From Candidatus Anaeroferrophillacea bacterium (GTDB taxonomy: Bacteria > Desulfobacterota > Anaeroferrophillalia > Anaeroferrophillales > Anaeroferrophillaceae): a stretch of DNA of 56,408 bases. The position numbers were made by a program, and so were the translations under genes. Positions 23,749 to 33,050 of this stretch are shown here, one piece after another (position 1 is the first letter of the stretch; each line of letters starts with the position of its first letter). Location of the stretch: the NCBI GenBank assembly GCA_016933675.1, contig JAFGAM010000084.1:1-56408 (forward strand), in the 5' to 3' direction. Below the pieces are notes generated by a model. It ran no database searches and was not told the origin of the DNA. It was given only the letters and a program-made list of their open reading frames with translations.

Positions 23749-25422
23749 CTACGCCTCGGTCTCACGCCGGAAGTCGGACGGCTCGTTCTCCTCGGTAAAA
23801 ACGATGTGGTAGGCAGCATCATGGCTCTCCGCCGCCGCCAGCCGCGCCACCGTCTCCGCCCGGCTCATCACCTTGGAGATCTCCGCCAGCACCCGCAGGT
23901 GGTCGCGGAAACAGCCCGAAGGGATGAGCATCAGAATGATGACCCGCGCCCGCGCCCCGTCCAGGGACTGAAAATCGATCCCCGGCGAACAGATCCCCAT
24001 CACCCCGCGAATGGCACGGCCGCCGGCGACCGTGCCGTGGGGGATGGCGATCCCCTTGCCGATCCCGGTACTGAGCGACTTCTCCCGCTCGATCACCGAG
24101 GCCAGCAGCGGCGCCCGCTGCTCGGCCGGAATATCGTAGACCTCCACGGCGAAATCCACCAGTTCCTCGATCGCGGCCCACTTCTCCACCGCCCGGAGCG
24201 GCAGCTTGATCGCCTTGCGGGGCACGATGCCGAAAAGCTGCCGGCCCTCGCGGCCGGCCTCTCCGGTACTGATCAGCAGCCGCTTGATGAGTACCGGCCC
24301 GACCAGCTCGCTGATCACCACCGCCGCCAGCACCACCACCGTGACCTGCGGCTCGCAGGCGATGAAACGTGGGTTCTCCTGCAGAGCGATCACCAGACCG
24401 ATGGCGATCCCCGCCTGGGGCACAAGACATAAACCGAGGTTCCGGCGCACCACCGGCTCGCTGCCGCTCAGGATACCGCCGAACCACGCTCCCGCCACCT
24501 TGCCGCCGTAGCGGGCGAGCATGTACACCAGCCCCACGAGCCCCATGCGCGGCAGCAGGGCGACATCCAGATGGGTACCGGCGAGGGTAAAGAAGGAAAT
24601 GAAGATCAGCGGTTCGAGGTCGTCGAGGGCAGTGAGGATCTCCCGGCGCAGGGGCGAGAAATTGCTGATCAGGAAGCCCACCATCATGTTGGGCAGCAGC
24701 GGCGAAACCCCCAGCCCGACGGCAACGCCGGTGGTAAAGAAGATGGCCACGGCGATGGCGGTGACATACTGATATTTCTCCCGCAGGCGCCGCGAAAGCA
24801 CCAGCAGGCCACCGCTCACCGCGATTCCCAGGCCGAGGGAAAGACCGATATCTCGGGCCATCTCGACCAGCACCGCGCCGGCCACCACCGGCCGCGGATC
24901 CAAAAGCCAGGCGGCCACCGCCGCCACCACCACGTAAAGCAGCAGCGACATGACGTTGTCCACCGCGATCACCGCCAGCATGGTCTTCACCAGCGGCCCG
25001 CGGGCCTCGGTTTCCCGCACCACCGCCAGCGGCGCCGCCGCCGCCGTCGACACCGCGATGGCCGCCAGCAGCAGCGCCACCGGCCACGAATCCAGCACCC
25101 ACTGACAGGCGTACAGCACCGCGAGAAAGGAACCCACCACCTGGCCGGCGGCGATGGCGGTCACCCGGAACTGCCGCCCCGGAGCACGGTTCAGCCGCAG
25201 GTGCGAGGCAATGGTGACGGCGATAAGCCCAAGGGCGACGGAAGAAATGGGCTGGAGGGTATGATAGACGACATCGTGCGGCAGGATGTTGGCCACCGAC
25301 GGCCCGATGAGCACCCCGATGACGATCTGGCCGGTAACCCCGGGCAGGTGCAGGCGCTTCGCGACGCGGCCGCCCAGCAGCCCGGCGATAACCAGGATGC
25401 TGACCGCGAGGATGGCGTTCAC
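23749..25422 (-). CDS. CPA2 cation/proton antiporter fused to PTS EIIA domain
   Basis: A 557-residue fusion. Residues 1-385 are a KefB/NapA-type antiporter with about 12 membrane segments (GVTGQIVIGVLIGPSVANIL, then VKTMLAVIAVDNVMSLLLY with the ion-binding Asp-Asn). Residues 410-545 are a fructose-type EIIA domain with the phospho-His in GIAIPHGTVAGG. GTG 25422 overlaps the tsaB stop as GTGA; the open frame beyond it lies inside tsaB. The EIIA part suggests control of ion flux by phosphotransferase status. No other phosphotransferase gene is in the window. Confidence 0.87.
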   Translation of the reverse strand: MNAILAVSILVIAGLLGGRVAKRLHLPGVTGQIVIGVLIGPSVANILPHDVVYHTLQPISSVALGLIAVTIASHLRLNRAPGRQFRVTAIAAGQVVGSFLAVLYACQWVLDSWPVALLLAAIAVSTAAAAPLAVVRETEARGPLVKTMLAVIAVDNVMSLLLYVVVAAVAAWLLDPRPVVAGAVLVEMARDIGLSLGLGIAVSGGLLVLSRRLREKYQYVTAIAVAIFFTTGVAVGLGVSPLLPNMMVGFLISNFSPLRREILTALDDLEPLIFISFFTLAGTHLDVALLPRMGLVGLVYMLARYGGKVAGAWFGGILSGSEPVVRRNLGLCLVPQAGIAIGLVIALQENPRFIACEPQVTVVVLAAVVISELVGPVLIKRLLISTGEAGREGRQLFGIVPRKAIKLPLRAVEKWAAIEELVDFAVEVYDIPAEQRAPLLASVIEREKSLSTGIGKGIAIPHGTVAGGRAIRGVMGICSPGIDFQSLDGARARVIILMLIPSGCFRDHLRVLAEISKVMSRAETVARLAAAESHDAAYHIVFTEENEPSDFRRETEA

Positions 25423-26210
25423 GGCCGCTTGCCGTCGGCCGCCGGAGGTGCCGACGGGGTACCCCGGACATCCCCGCCGGCGGCGGTTTGCGGGCCGGCG
25501 CCACCTCCGCCGACACCCGGACGGCGCACCGCGGCATCGGGCGGGCGGATGTAGAGCGGTTCGATCACCCCGCCGGCGGCGGGATACACCAGTTCCGCCG
25601 CCCCCGCCGCGGCCAGTTCTCTGACCCCTTCGAGATGGGGCCGGCCGGCGGCCGGGCCGGCGAAGGCGGCATCCTCCCCGGCGGCCGCCGCCAGCGCCGC
25701 GCGGTGGACCACCGCCCCCGGACCGGCGAAGAGCACCGGTTCCCCGGCGGCGGCACACTCCCGCGCCAGCACCGCCGGATCACCCAGCTCGAAAGCTCCC
25801 CGGCGCGCCCAGCCGCCGCGGCCGTCACAACGGTAGCGGGCGGCATACACCTGGCCCCGGCGGGCGTCCAGCAGGGCGCAGACCGGGCCGCGCCAGCAGG
25901 AGAACTGGGCTGCGATGAGGTCAAAAACGACGAAGGGCAGCACCGGCAGCCCCCGCGCCAGAGCCAGGCCGGCGACGGTGGCAATGCCGACGCGGATGCC
26001 GCTGAAGGCACCGGGGCCGCGGCCGACCGCCAGCAGTTCAATCTCCTCTAGCGTGGTCTCCCCCAGTTCCAGCACCGTGTCCACGGCCGTCAGAAGATGC
26101 TCCGAATGGGTCGTCGTCACCCTTTGCAGCAGGCAGCACCGAACCTCCCCGGCCGCCAGGACGGCAAGGGAGAGCAGCGGGGTGGAGGTATCGACAGCGA
26201 GGATGCGCAT
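25419..26210 (-). CDS. tsaB: tRNA t6A37 threonylcarbamoyltransferase subunit TsaB
   Basis: A 263-residue ASKHA-fold protein that dimerises with TsaD to make t6A at position 37 of ANN-decoding tRNAs. The N-terminus MRILAVDTSTPLLSLAV and the motif AVGRGPGAFSGIRVGIATVAGLA are diagnostic. It is longer than the usual 220-230 residues: after the normal end (VIEPLYIRPPDA) there is a Gly/Pro/Ala-rich tail of about 35 residues with no homology I recognise. It lies eight bases after rseP and overlaps the antiporter gene. Confidence 0.92.
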   Translation of the reverse strand: MRILAVDTSTPLLSLAVLAAGEVRCCLLQRVTTTHSEHLLTAVDTVLELGETTLEEIELLAVGRGPGAFSGIRVGIATVAGLALARGLPVLPFVVFDLIAAQFSCWRGPVCALLDARRGQVYAARYRCDGRGGWARRGAFELGDPAVLARECAAAGEPVLFAGPGAVVHRAALAAAAGEDAAFAGPAAGRPHLEGVRELAAAGAAELVYPAAGGVIEPLYIRPPDAAVRRPGVGGGGAGPQTAAGGDVRGTPSAPPAADGKRP

Positions 26211-26218
26211 CGGCCGCC

Positions 26219-27289
26219 CTATTCGGTGAAAATCCGCGTCAGGTCGTTGTAGAACACGAAGATCATCAGCGAGATGAGAAGAAAGAGTCCGATCTGCTGG
26301 GCAATCTCCATCTTACGCATGCTCACCGGTCGGCCGAGGACCATTTCCAGCAGGATGAAGACGATGTGGCCGCCGTCGAGGATGGGAACCGGAAAGAGGT
26401 TGAGGATACCGAGATTGACGCTGATGATTCCCATGAAATAGATCAGGTTCAGAATGCCGGCTTTGGCCTGCTGACCGGCCATCTGGGCGATCATGATCGG
26501 GCCGCCGAGGGTTTTGGCGGGAATCACCCGCTCGATCAGCTTGATGAAACCGACGATGGTGAGGCGGGTAACCTCCCAGGTCTCCACCACCCCGCGAACC
26601 AGTGCCCTCCCCGGCGGCAGACGGTGGATATCGGTTTCGCCGGCGGCGGTGATGCCGATGACGTGGGTGACCACGGTCTCGCCGAAGATGTTCTCGGTCT
26701 CGACCTTGGCCGGCGCCATCGTCAGCTCCACCTGCAAGCCATCGCGATCCAGGACCACCGTCAACGGCCGGCCCCGGCTCTCCTTGATGGCGGTGGACAG
26801 CTCCTCCCAGTCGGCCACCGGCCGGTCGCCGACGGCGAGGATGCGGTCACCGGCGCGGACCCCGGCGGCAAAGGCCGGGTACTCGGGGTCGACCTCTCCC
26901 ACCGTGGTGTTGAGCACCGGCACCCCGGCAAGATGGACCACGGCGAAGACCAGCGCCGCAAAAATGATGTTGGTGGCCGGTCCGGCGAAGACGATGAGCA
27001 GCCGCTGCCAGGGTTTTTTGGCGGCAAAGGAATAGGGCTCGTCCCGGGCCGGCAGCGGCTCGTCGCCGCCGTCGTTGCCTTCGCCGAGCATCTTGACGTA
27101 GCCGCCCAGGGGTACCGCCGACAGGCGGTACTCGGTGTCGCCGCGCCGGACGCCGAAAACCCGCGGGCCGAAACCCAGCGAAAAGACCAGCACCCGGACC
27201 CCGCACCACTTGGCCACCAGGAAGTGACCCAGCTCGTGGACGAAGATCAGGACGCCAAGGACGATGATGGCGGAAATGACGTTGTACAT
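26219..27289 (-). CDS. rseP: Site-2 intramembrane metalloprotease RseP
   Basis: A 356-residue zinc protease of the inner membrane. HELGH at about residue 20 in FVHELGHFLVAKWCGVRV and LFPVPILDGGHI near residue 300 are the metal-binding motifs. A single PDZ domain lies at about 110-200 (YPAFAAGVRAGDRILAVGDRPV). Four hydrophobic segments are seen. It cleaves membrane-anchored anti-sigma factors and remnant signal peptides. The gene sits in the uppS-cdsA-dxr-rseP-tsaB order common in these bacteria. GAGAGG precedes ATG 27289. Confidence 0.95.
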   Translation of the reverse strand: MYNVISAIIVLGVLIFVHELGHFLVAKWCGVRVLVFSLGFGPRVFGVRRGDTEYRLSAVPLGGYVKMLGEGNDGGDEPLPARDEPYSFAAKKPWQRLLIVFAGPATNIIFAALVFAVVHLAGVPVLNTTVGEVDPEYPAFAAGVRAGDRILAVGDRPVADWEELSTAIKESRGRPLTVVLDRDGLQVELTMAPAKVETENIFGETVVTHVIGITAAGETDIHRLPPGRALVRGVVETWEVTRLTIVGFIKLIERVIPAKTLGGPIMIAQMAGQQAKAGILNLIYFMGIISVNLGILNLFPVPILDGGHIVFILLEMVLGRPVSMRKMEIAQQIGLFLLISLMIFVFYNDLTRIFTE

Positions 27290-27290
27290 G

Positions 27291-27557
27291 TTAGTGGCGC
27301 CTCTCGTCAGGAGTCAGACGTCGGAAATCAGCTCCCCATGCTGCCCGCGGCAGCGGTTCATCATCACGTAACCTCGCGATGAACTCGGCAACGCCATTTG
27401 TAAGAACGATACCGATACCGATTCCGAGGCCGAGAAAGAAGTCAACTGCAGTCGCCTGAAGGCGGTGGCCCGGAGGAAAACAAACGGGATGTCCCCATCG
27501 ATGTGATAACATCGGCAAAGGTAATTTGCAGATAAAACATCTATCTTTGCGCATCAC
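27291..27557 (-). CDS. Small hypothetical membrane protein
   Basis: An 88-residue frame fills most of the unusual 351-base gap between dxr and rseP. It ends one base before the rseP start. A hydrophobic stretch (FFLGLGIGIGIVLTNGVAEFI, residues 40-60) is followed by a charged tail. Third codon positions are much less GC-rich than in neighbouring genes, and no ribosome site is visible. It could be chance or a foreign insertion. No function is recognised. Confidence 0.3.
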   Translation of the reverse strand: MMRKDRCFICKLPLPMLSHRWGHPVCFPPGHRLQATAVDFFLGLGIGIGIVLTNGVAEFIARLRDDEPLPRAAWGADFRRLTPDERRH

Positions 27558-27640
27558 GCACTCAGACCGAAGTAACCCGGAGGCATGTTTTCTCCCGTCT
27601 TCTCGCTCCCGGCGCCTTTATTCCGGCGGTTGCGTGATGA

Positions 27641-28813
27641 TCAATATGCATTCCCCAGGGGCGGGTTTTCCTCGAGGTCGACGCGCACCCGGCGGTCAAT
27701 TTCCAGCGCCTCGGCAATGGTATCGCAGTCGGCGGCCGCAACCCGGTCGAGGGCCGCGGCCACCACCCCGGTAATCGCCGGAAACGGCAGCCGGCCGGCG
27801 ATGAACCGTTCCACCGCCACCTCGTTGGCGGCATTGAGCGCGATGGTGCCGGCATCCCCCAGCGCCAGCGCCCGGTGCGCCAGACCGATAGCGGGAAAAC
27901 GTTCCGGATCGACGGCGATGAACTCCAGCGGCCCCTCCCGCACCAGGTCGAGACGGGGAAAAGGCAACTCCATGCGCTCCGGGTAATGCAGCGCGTAGGC
28001 AATGGGCAGCCGCATGTCGGGGCGCGCCAGGTGGGCGATCACCGCCCCGTCGCAGAACTCCACCAGTGAATGGACGATGCTCTGGGGGTGAATCACCGCC
28101 GCGATCCTTTCCGGGTCCTCCTCGAAGAGCCGACACGCCTCGATGATCTCCAGCGCCTTGTTCATCAGGGTGGCGGAATCGATGCTGATCTTTTGGCCCA
28201 TGCGCCAACGCGGATGCCGGCAGGCTTCCGCCGGCGTCACCCGAGCCAGCTCGGCCACGGCCAGATGGTAAAACGGGCCGCCGGAAGCGGTCAGGGTCAA
28301 GCGCCGGACGGCGCTCCGGCGCTCGCCGTGCAAAGACTGCCAGATCGCCGAATGCTCGCTGTCCAGCGGCAGCAGCACGCCGCCGGCGGCACGAGCGGTT
28401 TCATTCAGCAGCCGACCGGCCATGACCATGGACTCCTTGTTCGCCAGCGCCACCTGTTTCCCGGCGGCCAGCGCCGCGTAAGTCGGCTCCAGGCCGACGG
28501 CACCGACCACCGCCGAAACCACCATGTCGGCGTCGGCCATGGTCGCCAGGCGGCACATTCCCGCCGCCGCCCGGACGATTTCGACCTGCCGGGCCATCCG
28601 GCCCAGCCGCGCCGCCAGACGGGCGGCAATCTCATCGTCCCGTACCGCCACCAAGGCCGGGCGGAAGCGTTCGATCTGGGGTACCAGCAGATCGAGGTTT
28701 TCCCCGGCGCCGAGTCCGACGACACCGAAGCGGTCGGGAAAGCGCGTCACCAGATCGAGGGTACTGGTGCCGATGGAGCCGGTGGAACCGAGAATGACCA
28801 GGCGCTTCATCAT
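27641..28813 (-). CDS. dxr: 1-deoxy-D-xylulose 5-phosphate reductoisomerase
   Basis: A 390-residue enzyme of the MEP isoprenoid pathway that makes MEP from DXP with NADPH. The dinucleotide-binding start is LVILGSTGSIGTSTLDLV. Catalytic motifs are ALANKESMVMAG, LPLDSEHSAIWQ, LTASGGPF and MGQKISIDSATLMNKALEIIEA, with HPQSIVHSLVEF in the flexible loop. ATG 28813 or 28810 (MM) overlaps the cdsA stop. It supplies precursors for the product of uppS, two genes upstream. Confidence 0.95.
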   Translation of the reverse strand: MMKRLVILGSTGSIGTSTLDLVTRFPDRFGVVGLGAGENLDLLVPQIERFRPALVAVRDDEIAARLAARLGRMARQVEIVRAAAGMCRLATMADADMVVSAVVGAVGLEPTYAALAAGKQVALANKESMVMAGRLLNETARAAGGVLLPLDSEHSAIWQSLHGERRSAVRRLTLTASGGPFYHLAVAELARVTPAEACRHPRWRMGQKISIDSATLMNKALEIIEACRLFEEDPERIAAVIHPQSIVHSLVEFCDGAVIAHLARPDMRLPIAYALHYPERMELPFPRLDLVREGPLEFIAVDPERFPAIGLAHRALALGDAGTIALNAANEVAVERFIAGRLPFPAITGVVAAALDRVAAADCDTIAEALEIDRRVRVDLEENPPLGNAY

Positions 28814-29634
28814 CCCAGCCACCAGCGGGCACCGTAATAGATCACCGGCACGGCGAAGATGACGCTGTCGATGCGGTCCAGCAGACCGCCATGGCCGGGA
28901 ATCAGGCCGCCGGAATCCTTGACCCCGGCCTGGCGCTTGAGCACCGACTCGAAGAGATCCCCCAGCTGCCCGGCACCGTTGGCGAGCACCGCGAGAAGCA
29001 CCAGACCCGGGCCGCCGCCCGGAACCCAGCCGGTCAGCGCCAGCCCCGCCGCCAGCATGCCGGCGCCGCAGAGACTGCCGACCATCCCTTCGACGGTCTT
29101 GTTGGGGCTGATTACCGGCGCCAGTTTGCGGCGTCCCCAGGTCATCCCGGCGTAATACGCCGCGGCATCCCCGCCCCACGCGGCGAGGAATACCAGGCCC
29201 ACCAGTGCCCGGCCACCCGGCAATTCCCAGAGCAGCAGCAGATGGCTGAGAGCGAAGGGCACGTAGAGCAGCAACAGCAGCGCCCGGAGCAGACAATCGA
29301 TGGCGGCGGTGCCGATCTCCCGGGTCAGCAGCCAGGCGGCAAGCACCGGCAGCGAGAGCGCCACCGTCATGACCGTCCCGCCGTCACTGCCGCGCCAGGC
29401 GGCGAAAACCATCGTCCCGGCCAGCCCGGCAACCACCATCAACAGCGAAATGCTCCACGGCCCCAGCAGCAGCTTCCAGGCTTCCACCAGGGCCACCGCC
29501 GCAACGCCGGTCAGCAGCAGCGCGAAGACCCACTTCGGCCCCCGGGCAATAAGCCAGATCAGCAGCGGCAGGGAGACGAGACTGGTATAGACACGGGAAT
29601 TCAGCAGGTACCGGCTGAGCGCTGACGTCATCAC
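28810..29634 (-). CDS. cdsA: Phosphatidate cytidylyltransferase
   Basis: A 274-residue inner-membrane enzyme that converts phosphatidic acid and CTP into CDP-diacylglycerol. About eight hydrophobic segments are seen. The signature lies near the C-terminus: GDLFESVLKRQAGVKDSGGLIPGHGGLLDRIDS. The middle motif WGGDAAAYYAGMTWGRRKLAPVISPNKTVEG, in two parts, is also conserved. Its start overlaps uppS by four bases. Confidence 0.94.
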   Translation of the reverse strand: MMTSALSRYLLNSRVYTSLVSLPLLIWLIARGPKWVFALLLTGVAAVALVEAWKLLLGPWSISLLMVVAGLAGTMVFAAWRGSDGGTVMTVALSLPVLAAWLLTREIGTAAIDCLLRALLLLLYVPFALSHLLLLWELPGGRALVGLVFLAAWGGDAAAYYAGMTWGRRKLAPVISPNKTVEGMVGSLCGAGMLAAGLALTGWVPGGGPGLVLLAVLANGAGQLGDLFESVLKRQAGVKDSGGLIPGHGGLLDRIDSVIFAVPVIYYGARWWLG

Positions 29635-30365
29635 GAGGCCACCTGTTCGCTGGTTTTACCGAAGCGCCGCTCACGGCGGCCGTAGTCGGCGAGGATTCCG
29701 TCCAGTTCAGCGGTGGTAAAATCAGGCCACAAGGTGGCGGTAAAGGCCAGCTCGGCGTAAGCCGCCTGCCAGAGGAGAAAATTACTCACCCGGTACTCGC
29801 CGCCGGTACGGATCAGGAGATCGGGATCCGGCAGGCCGCGGGTATCCAGTGCCGCGGTCAGGCATTCCTCGTCGATGGCATCGGGATCCAGGGTGCCGGC
29901 GCGAACCTCCCGCGCCAGGCGGCGGACCGCGGTGGTCAGCTCGTCCCGGGAACCGTAGCTAATGGCCAGATTGAGGACCATCCCGGAACAATCCGCCGTC
30001 CGCCGGCAGGCTTCCTCCAGTTCTTCCCGCACCACCGGCTCGAGACGCTCCCGCCGGCCGATGGCCCGCAGGCGGATGTCATTGCGCCGCAGCCGAGCGG
30101 TCTCACGGCGCAGAAACACCCGGAGCAGATGCATCAGCGCCCCGACCTCGGCCGGCGGTCGCTGCCAGTTCTCCGAAGAGAAGGCATAGAGGGTCAGCAC
30201 GCCGATACCCCGGCGGGCACAGTGCTCGACCACCTGTTCGACGGTCCGGATCCCTGCCTCATGACCCCGCACCCGACCAAGACCGCGACTGGTGGCCCAG
30301 CGGCCGTTACCGTCCATGATGATGGCCACGTGGCGCGGCAAATCGGTCATTGCGGCATCACTCAT
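29631..30365 (-). CDS. uppS: Undecaprenyl diphosphate synthase (cis-prenyltransferase)
   Basis: A 244-residue cis-prenyltransferase that makes the C55 carrier lipid for peptidoglycan. Motifs are HVAIIMDGNGRWA (catalytic Asp), RGHEAGIRTVEQVVEHC, LTLYAFSSENWQRP, NLAISYGSRDE and DLLIRTGGEYRVSNFLLWQ. ATG 30365 overlaps the end of the TolC-family gene by eight bases. The usual frr and pyrH genes are not upstream; a TolC-family gene stands there instead. Confidence 0.95.
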   Translation of the reverse strand: MSDAAMTDLPRHVAIIMDGNGRWATSRGLGRVRGHEAGIRTVEQVVEHCARRGIGVLTLYAFSSENWQRPPAEVGALMHLLRVFLRRETARLRRNDIRLRAIGRRERLEPVVREELEEACRRTADCSGMVLNLAISYGSRDELTTAVRRLAREVRAGTLDPDAIDEECLTAALDTRGLPDPDLLIRTGGEYRVSNFLLWQAAYAELAFTATLWPDFTTAELDGILADYGRRERRFGKTSEQVAS

Positions 30366-31737
30366 CCTCTGTTCCCCCGGTCGTGACCGGACCGAAATCC
30401 GGCCGCCCCAGCGCCCGGGCCAAACCGGCACGGGCGAGATGACAGGCATAGCGGGCGCGGCAACGGCGCGCCCGGGTCGCGGTCAGCAGTGCCCGGGCAT
30501 CGAGCACCTCGGTGGTGGTGGACATCTGCTCCCGGTAGCGGGCCTCGACGATGCGGACCTGTTCGCACCCGCGACGCTCGGCAATCCGGGCGGTCTCGAT
30601 GTCCGCCCGGGCGTCCCGATACGCCAGCAGGTGTTCCTGGACCGCCAGACGGATCTCGTCCTCCGTCTGCAGCAGCCGGCGCCGCGCCTCCTCGACCGCT
30701 GCCGTGGCCCGCCGCTCCCGGTTGCTGCGGGCCTGCCAGTCCCACAGTTCCCAGCTCGCGAGCAGGGAGATGGAGGTCTGGTACGGGTTGCGGATATCGT
30801 CGCCGGCAACATCGGGATGTGCGCCGATGCGCTCATGCACCGCCTCGAGATGCACCTGCGGGTACCAGGCGCTCCGGGCCTGGCGCACCAGCTCCCGGGC
30901 CGCCTCGAGACGGTAGTTTGCCGCCTGCAGTTCCGGTCGGCCGGCGAGGGCGGCGGCAATCAGCCCATCGAGATCCAACGCGACGGAATCAGCGAGCGGC
31001 ACCTCGACCGGCCGGTAAACCCGCTCCCGGGGCTCACCCATGAGCAGCGCCAGCCGGGATCGGGCGATGGTCAGCTCCCGGCGCGCCGCCCGGGCGTCGG
31101 CCGCAGCCGCCGCCTCTTCCACCTGCGCCTGCAGCAGGTCATGGTACGGAATCAGCCCCTCCTCGTGGAACCGCCGGGCATCGCGACAGTGGGCCGTAAG
31201 GCTGGCTTCCGCATCGTCGGCCACCGCCAGCAGCCGCTCCGCCTCGAGAACGGCGAAATACCCCGCATGGGCCCGGTAGGTCAGGTCCAGACGGGCGAGC
31301 TCTTCCCCGACCCGCCCCTGGTCGAGCCCCAGTTCCGCCAGTCGCGCCGCCGACCGCAGGTAGAAACCGGTAAAAACCGGTTGCCGCAGCCTGAGATGAG
31401 CGGCGTAATTGTCCTTCCGCGCCAGGATGACATCATAACCCAGAACATCGGTCGTCTGCTCGTCGTCAAGCCGCGTCCAGGAATAATCGGCCGACAACCG
31501 CGGCAGCCGGTCGGCGCGCACCGCCGCCAGTTCGCGCGCCGCCTGCTCCCGACGGCTGGCAGCGATGAACGCCTGATGGTTGCCGGCAACCGTCCGGGCG
31601 ACGCACTCTTGCAGGGTAAGGGGCAACGGCGCATCATCCGCCGCCGCCACCGGGCACTGCCCGGCGACCAGACACGCACTTACGGCTAGCAGCACCGCCA
31701 ACCGGATCGCCAATCGCCGGCACCCGCGGCGATGCAT
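30358..31737 (-). CDS. TolC-family outer membrane efflux protein
   Basis: A 459-residue protein from ATG 31737 (GTG 31758 would add seven). A signal peptide (residues 5-33, ending near CPVAAA) is followed by two repeated OEP domains of long amphipathic helices with Ala, Arg and Glu heptads (LDLTYRAHAGYFAVLEAERLL; RHIGAH-type hairpins in the second half). It should form a trimeric outer-membrane duct for an export pump, but no inner-membrane or adaptor gene is adjacent. It is the first gene of the uppS operon. Confidence 0.85.
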   Translation of the reverse strand: MHRRGCRRLAIRLAVLLAVSACLVAGQCPVAAADDAPLPLTLQECVARTVAGNHQAFIAASRREQAARELAAVRADRLPRLSADYSWTRLDDEQTTDVLGYDVILARKDNYAAHLRLRQPVFTGFYLRSAARLAELGLDQGRVGEELARLDLTYRAHAGYFAVLEAERLLAVADDAEASLTAHCRDARRFHEEGLIPYHDLLQAQVEEAAAAADARAARRELTIARSRLALLMGEPRERVYRPVEVPLADSVALDLDGLIAAALAGRPELQAANYRLEAARELVRQARSAWYPQVHLEAVHERIGAHPDVAGDDIRNPYQTSISLLASWELWDWQARSNRERRATAAVEEARRRLLQTEDEIRLAVQEHLLAYRDARADIETARIAERRGCEQVRIVEARYREQMSTTTEVLDARALLTATRARRCRARYACHLARAGLARALGRPDFGPVTTGGTEDE

Positions 31738-31895
31738 GCTTCTCAAAACCGTAGCCACCCCCGCTTACAAAAACCAGAAGCCGAAAGCCAGGAGAGAAAC
31801 ATTCCGACTTTCGAGTCGTGACATTGCATACCGTGGTTGCCGAAAAAGTGTCAAGAACAACTTGAACTTCGCTGCCGGGAGCGCTACAAGAAGCC

Positions 31896-32849
31896 ATGTT
31901 CAGCAACCGTCCGCTCATCCTCGCGCCGCTGGCCGGCATCACCGACAGCCCGTTCCGGCGGCTGTGCAAAACCTTTGGCGCCGACCTCACCGTCACCGAA
32001 ATGATCAGCGCCAAAGGGGTATGGTATGGCGACGCCAGGACCATCGCGCTGTGCGACCACCATCCCGAGGAGCGGCCGCTCAGCGCCCAGTTATTCGGCC
32101 GCGACCCGGAGATCATCCGCGCTGCGGCGGAGTTCGCGCGGGAACGGGGCGCGGCGGTGGTGGACATCAACATGGGCTGCCCGATAAAGAAGGTGATCAA
32201 AACCGGTGCCGGTGCCGCCCTGCTGCGCGACCTGTCGCAGGTCACGGCGATCATGCGCCGGCTTTCCCGGCCCCCGGCGATCCCCTTCACCGTCAAGATC
32301 CGCTCGGGCTGGGACCGGGAGCACCTGGTGGCAGACGAGGTCTTCCGCCTGGCGGCCGCCCACGGTGCCCGGGCGGTGGTCTGCCATCCACGCACCGCGA
32401 CGCAGATGTTCTCCGGCACCGCCGACTGGGACTATCTCGAAGCGACGGCCCGCGACGCACCGCTGCCGGTAATCGGTTCGGGGGACATCGTCTCCGTCGC
32501 CGACGGTATCCGCGCCCTGGGTCGGGCGGGCATCGCCGGCCTGATGATCGGCCGCGGCGCACTGGGACGCCCGTGGTTCTTCCGCGAACTCCGCCAGGGC
32601 ATCGCCGCAGGCACGGAAACCGCCGCCATGCCGGTCGCCGCCGGAGAGCGGTTTGCCGTCGTCATGCGCCACTGGGAGCTGCTCGCCGCGGCGAAGGGCG
32701 AGCGCACCGCCCGAATACAATTCCGCAAGCATCTGGGCTGGTACAGCCACGGCCTGCCGGACGCCGCCCGCTTCCGCCGCGAGGTCTTCACCGCCGGGAC
32801 GACCGCGGCAATGCTCGAACTGGCCGCCACATTTTTCAACCCCGCCTGA
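31896..32849 (+). CDS. dusB: tRNA-dihydrouridine synthase (DusB/NifR3 family)
   Basis: A 317-residue FMN TIM-barrel enzyme that reduces uridines in the tRNA D-loop. Motifs are LAPLAGITDSPFRRLC, SAQLFGRDPEII, the catalytic Cys in DINMGCPIKKVIKTGAGAAL, TVKIRSGWD, HPRTATQMFSG and IGRGALGRPW. Length is normal. It is divergent from the TolC-family gene and convergent with rlmN; the two genes are separated by low-complexity DNA. Confidence 0.94.
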   Translation: MFSNRPLILAPLAGITDSPFRRLCKTFGADLTVTEMISAKGVWYGDARTIALCDHHPEERPLSAQLFGRDPEIIRAAAEFARERGAAVVDINMGCPIKKVIKTGAGAALLRDLSQVTAIMRRLSRPPAIPFTVKIRSGWDREHLVADEVFRLAAAHGARAVVCHPRTATQMFSGTADWDYLEATARDAPLPVIGSGDIVSVADGIRALGRAGIAGLMIGRGALGRPWFFRELRQGIAAGTETAAMPVAAGERFAVVMRHWELLAAAKGERTARIQFRKHLGWYSHGLPDAARFRREVFTAGTTAAMLELAATFFNPA

Positions 32850-32867
32850 AAACCTGCTCCTGACGCC

Positions 32868-33050
32868 CGGCGCCTGAATTCTATCTCCCGGCTCCCGGCT
32901 CCCGACTCCCGGATCCCGTCTTCCAGCTTCCATCTCCTGGCTCCTGAAGTCTGAAGTCTATCTCCCGAAGTCTGTTTCCTGAAGTTTGTTTCCTGAATCC
33001 TGAATTATATCTCCTGAATCCCGACTACGGTCTCCCGTCTCCTGAATCCT
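32868..33050. repeat. Low-complexity CTCCTGAATCC-type repeat tract
   Basis: About 180 bases of imperfect 7-12-base units such as CTCCCGGCTCCCG, TCTCCTGAATCCTGA and TTCCTGAAGT. The tract lies between dusB and rlmN, and its right half is read as the end of rlmN. Confidence 0.75.
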
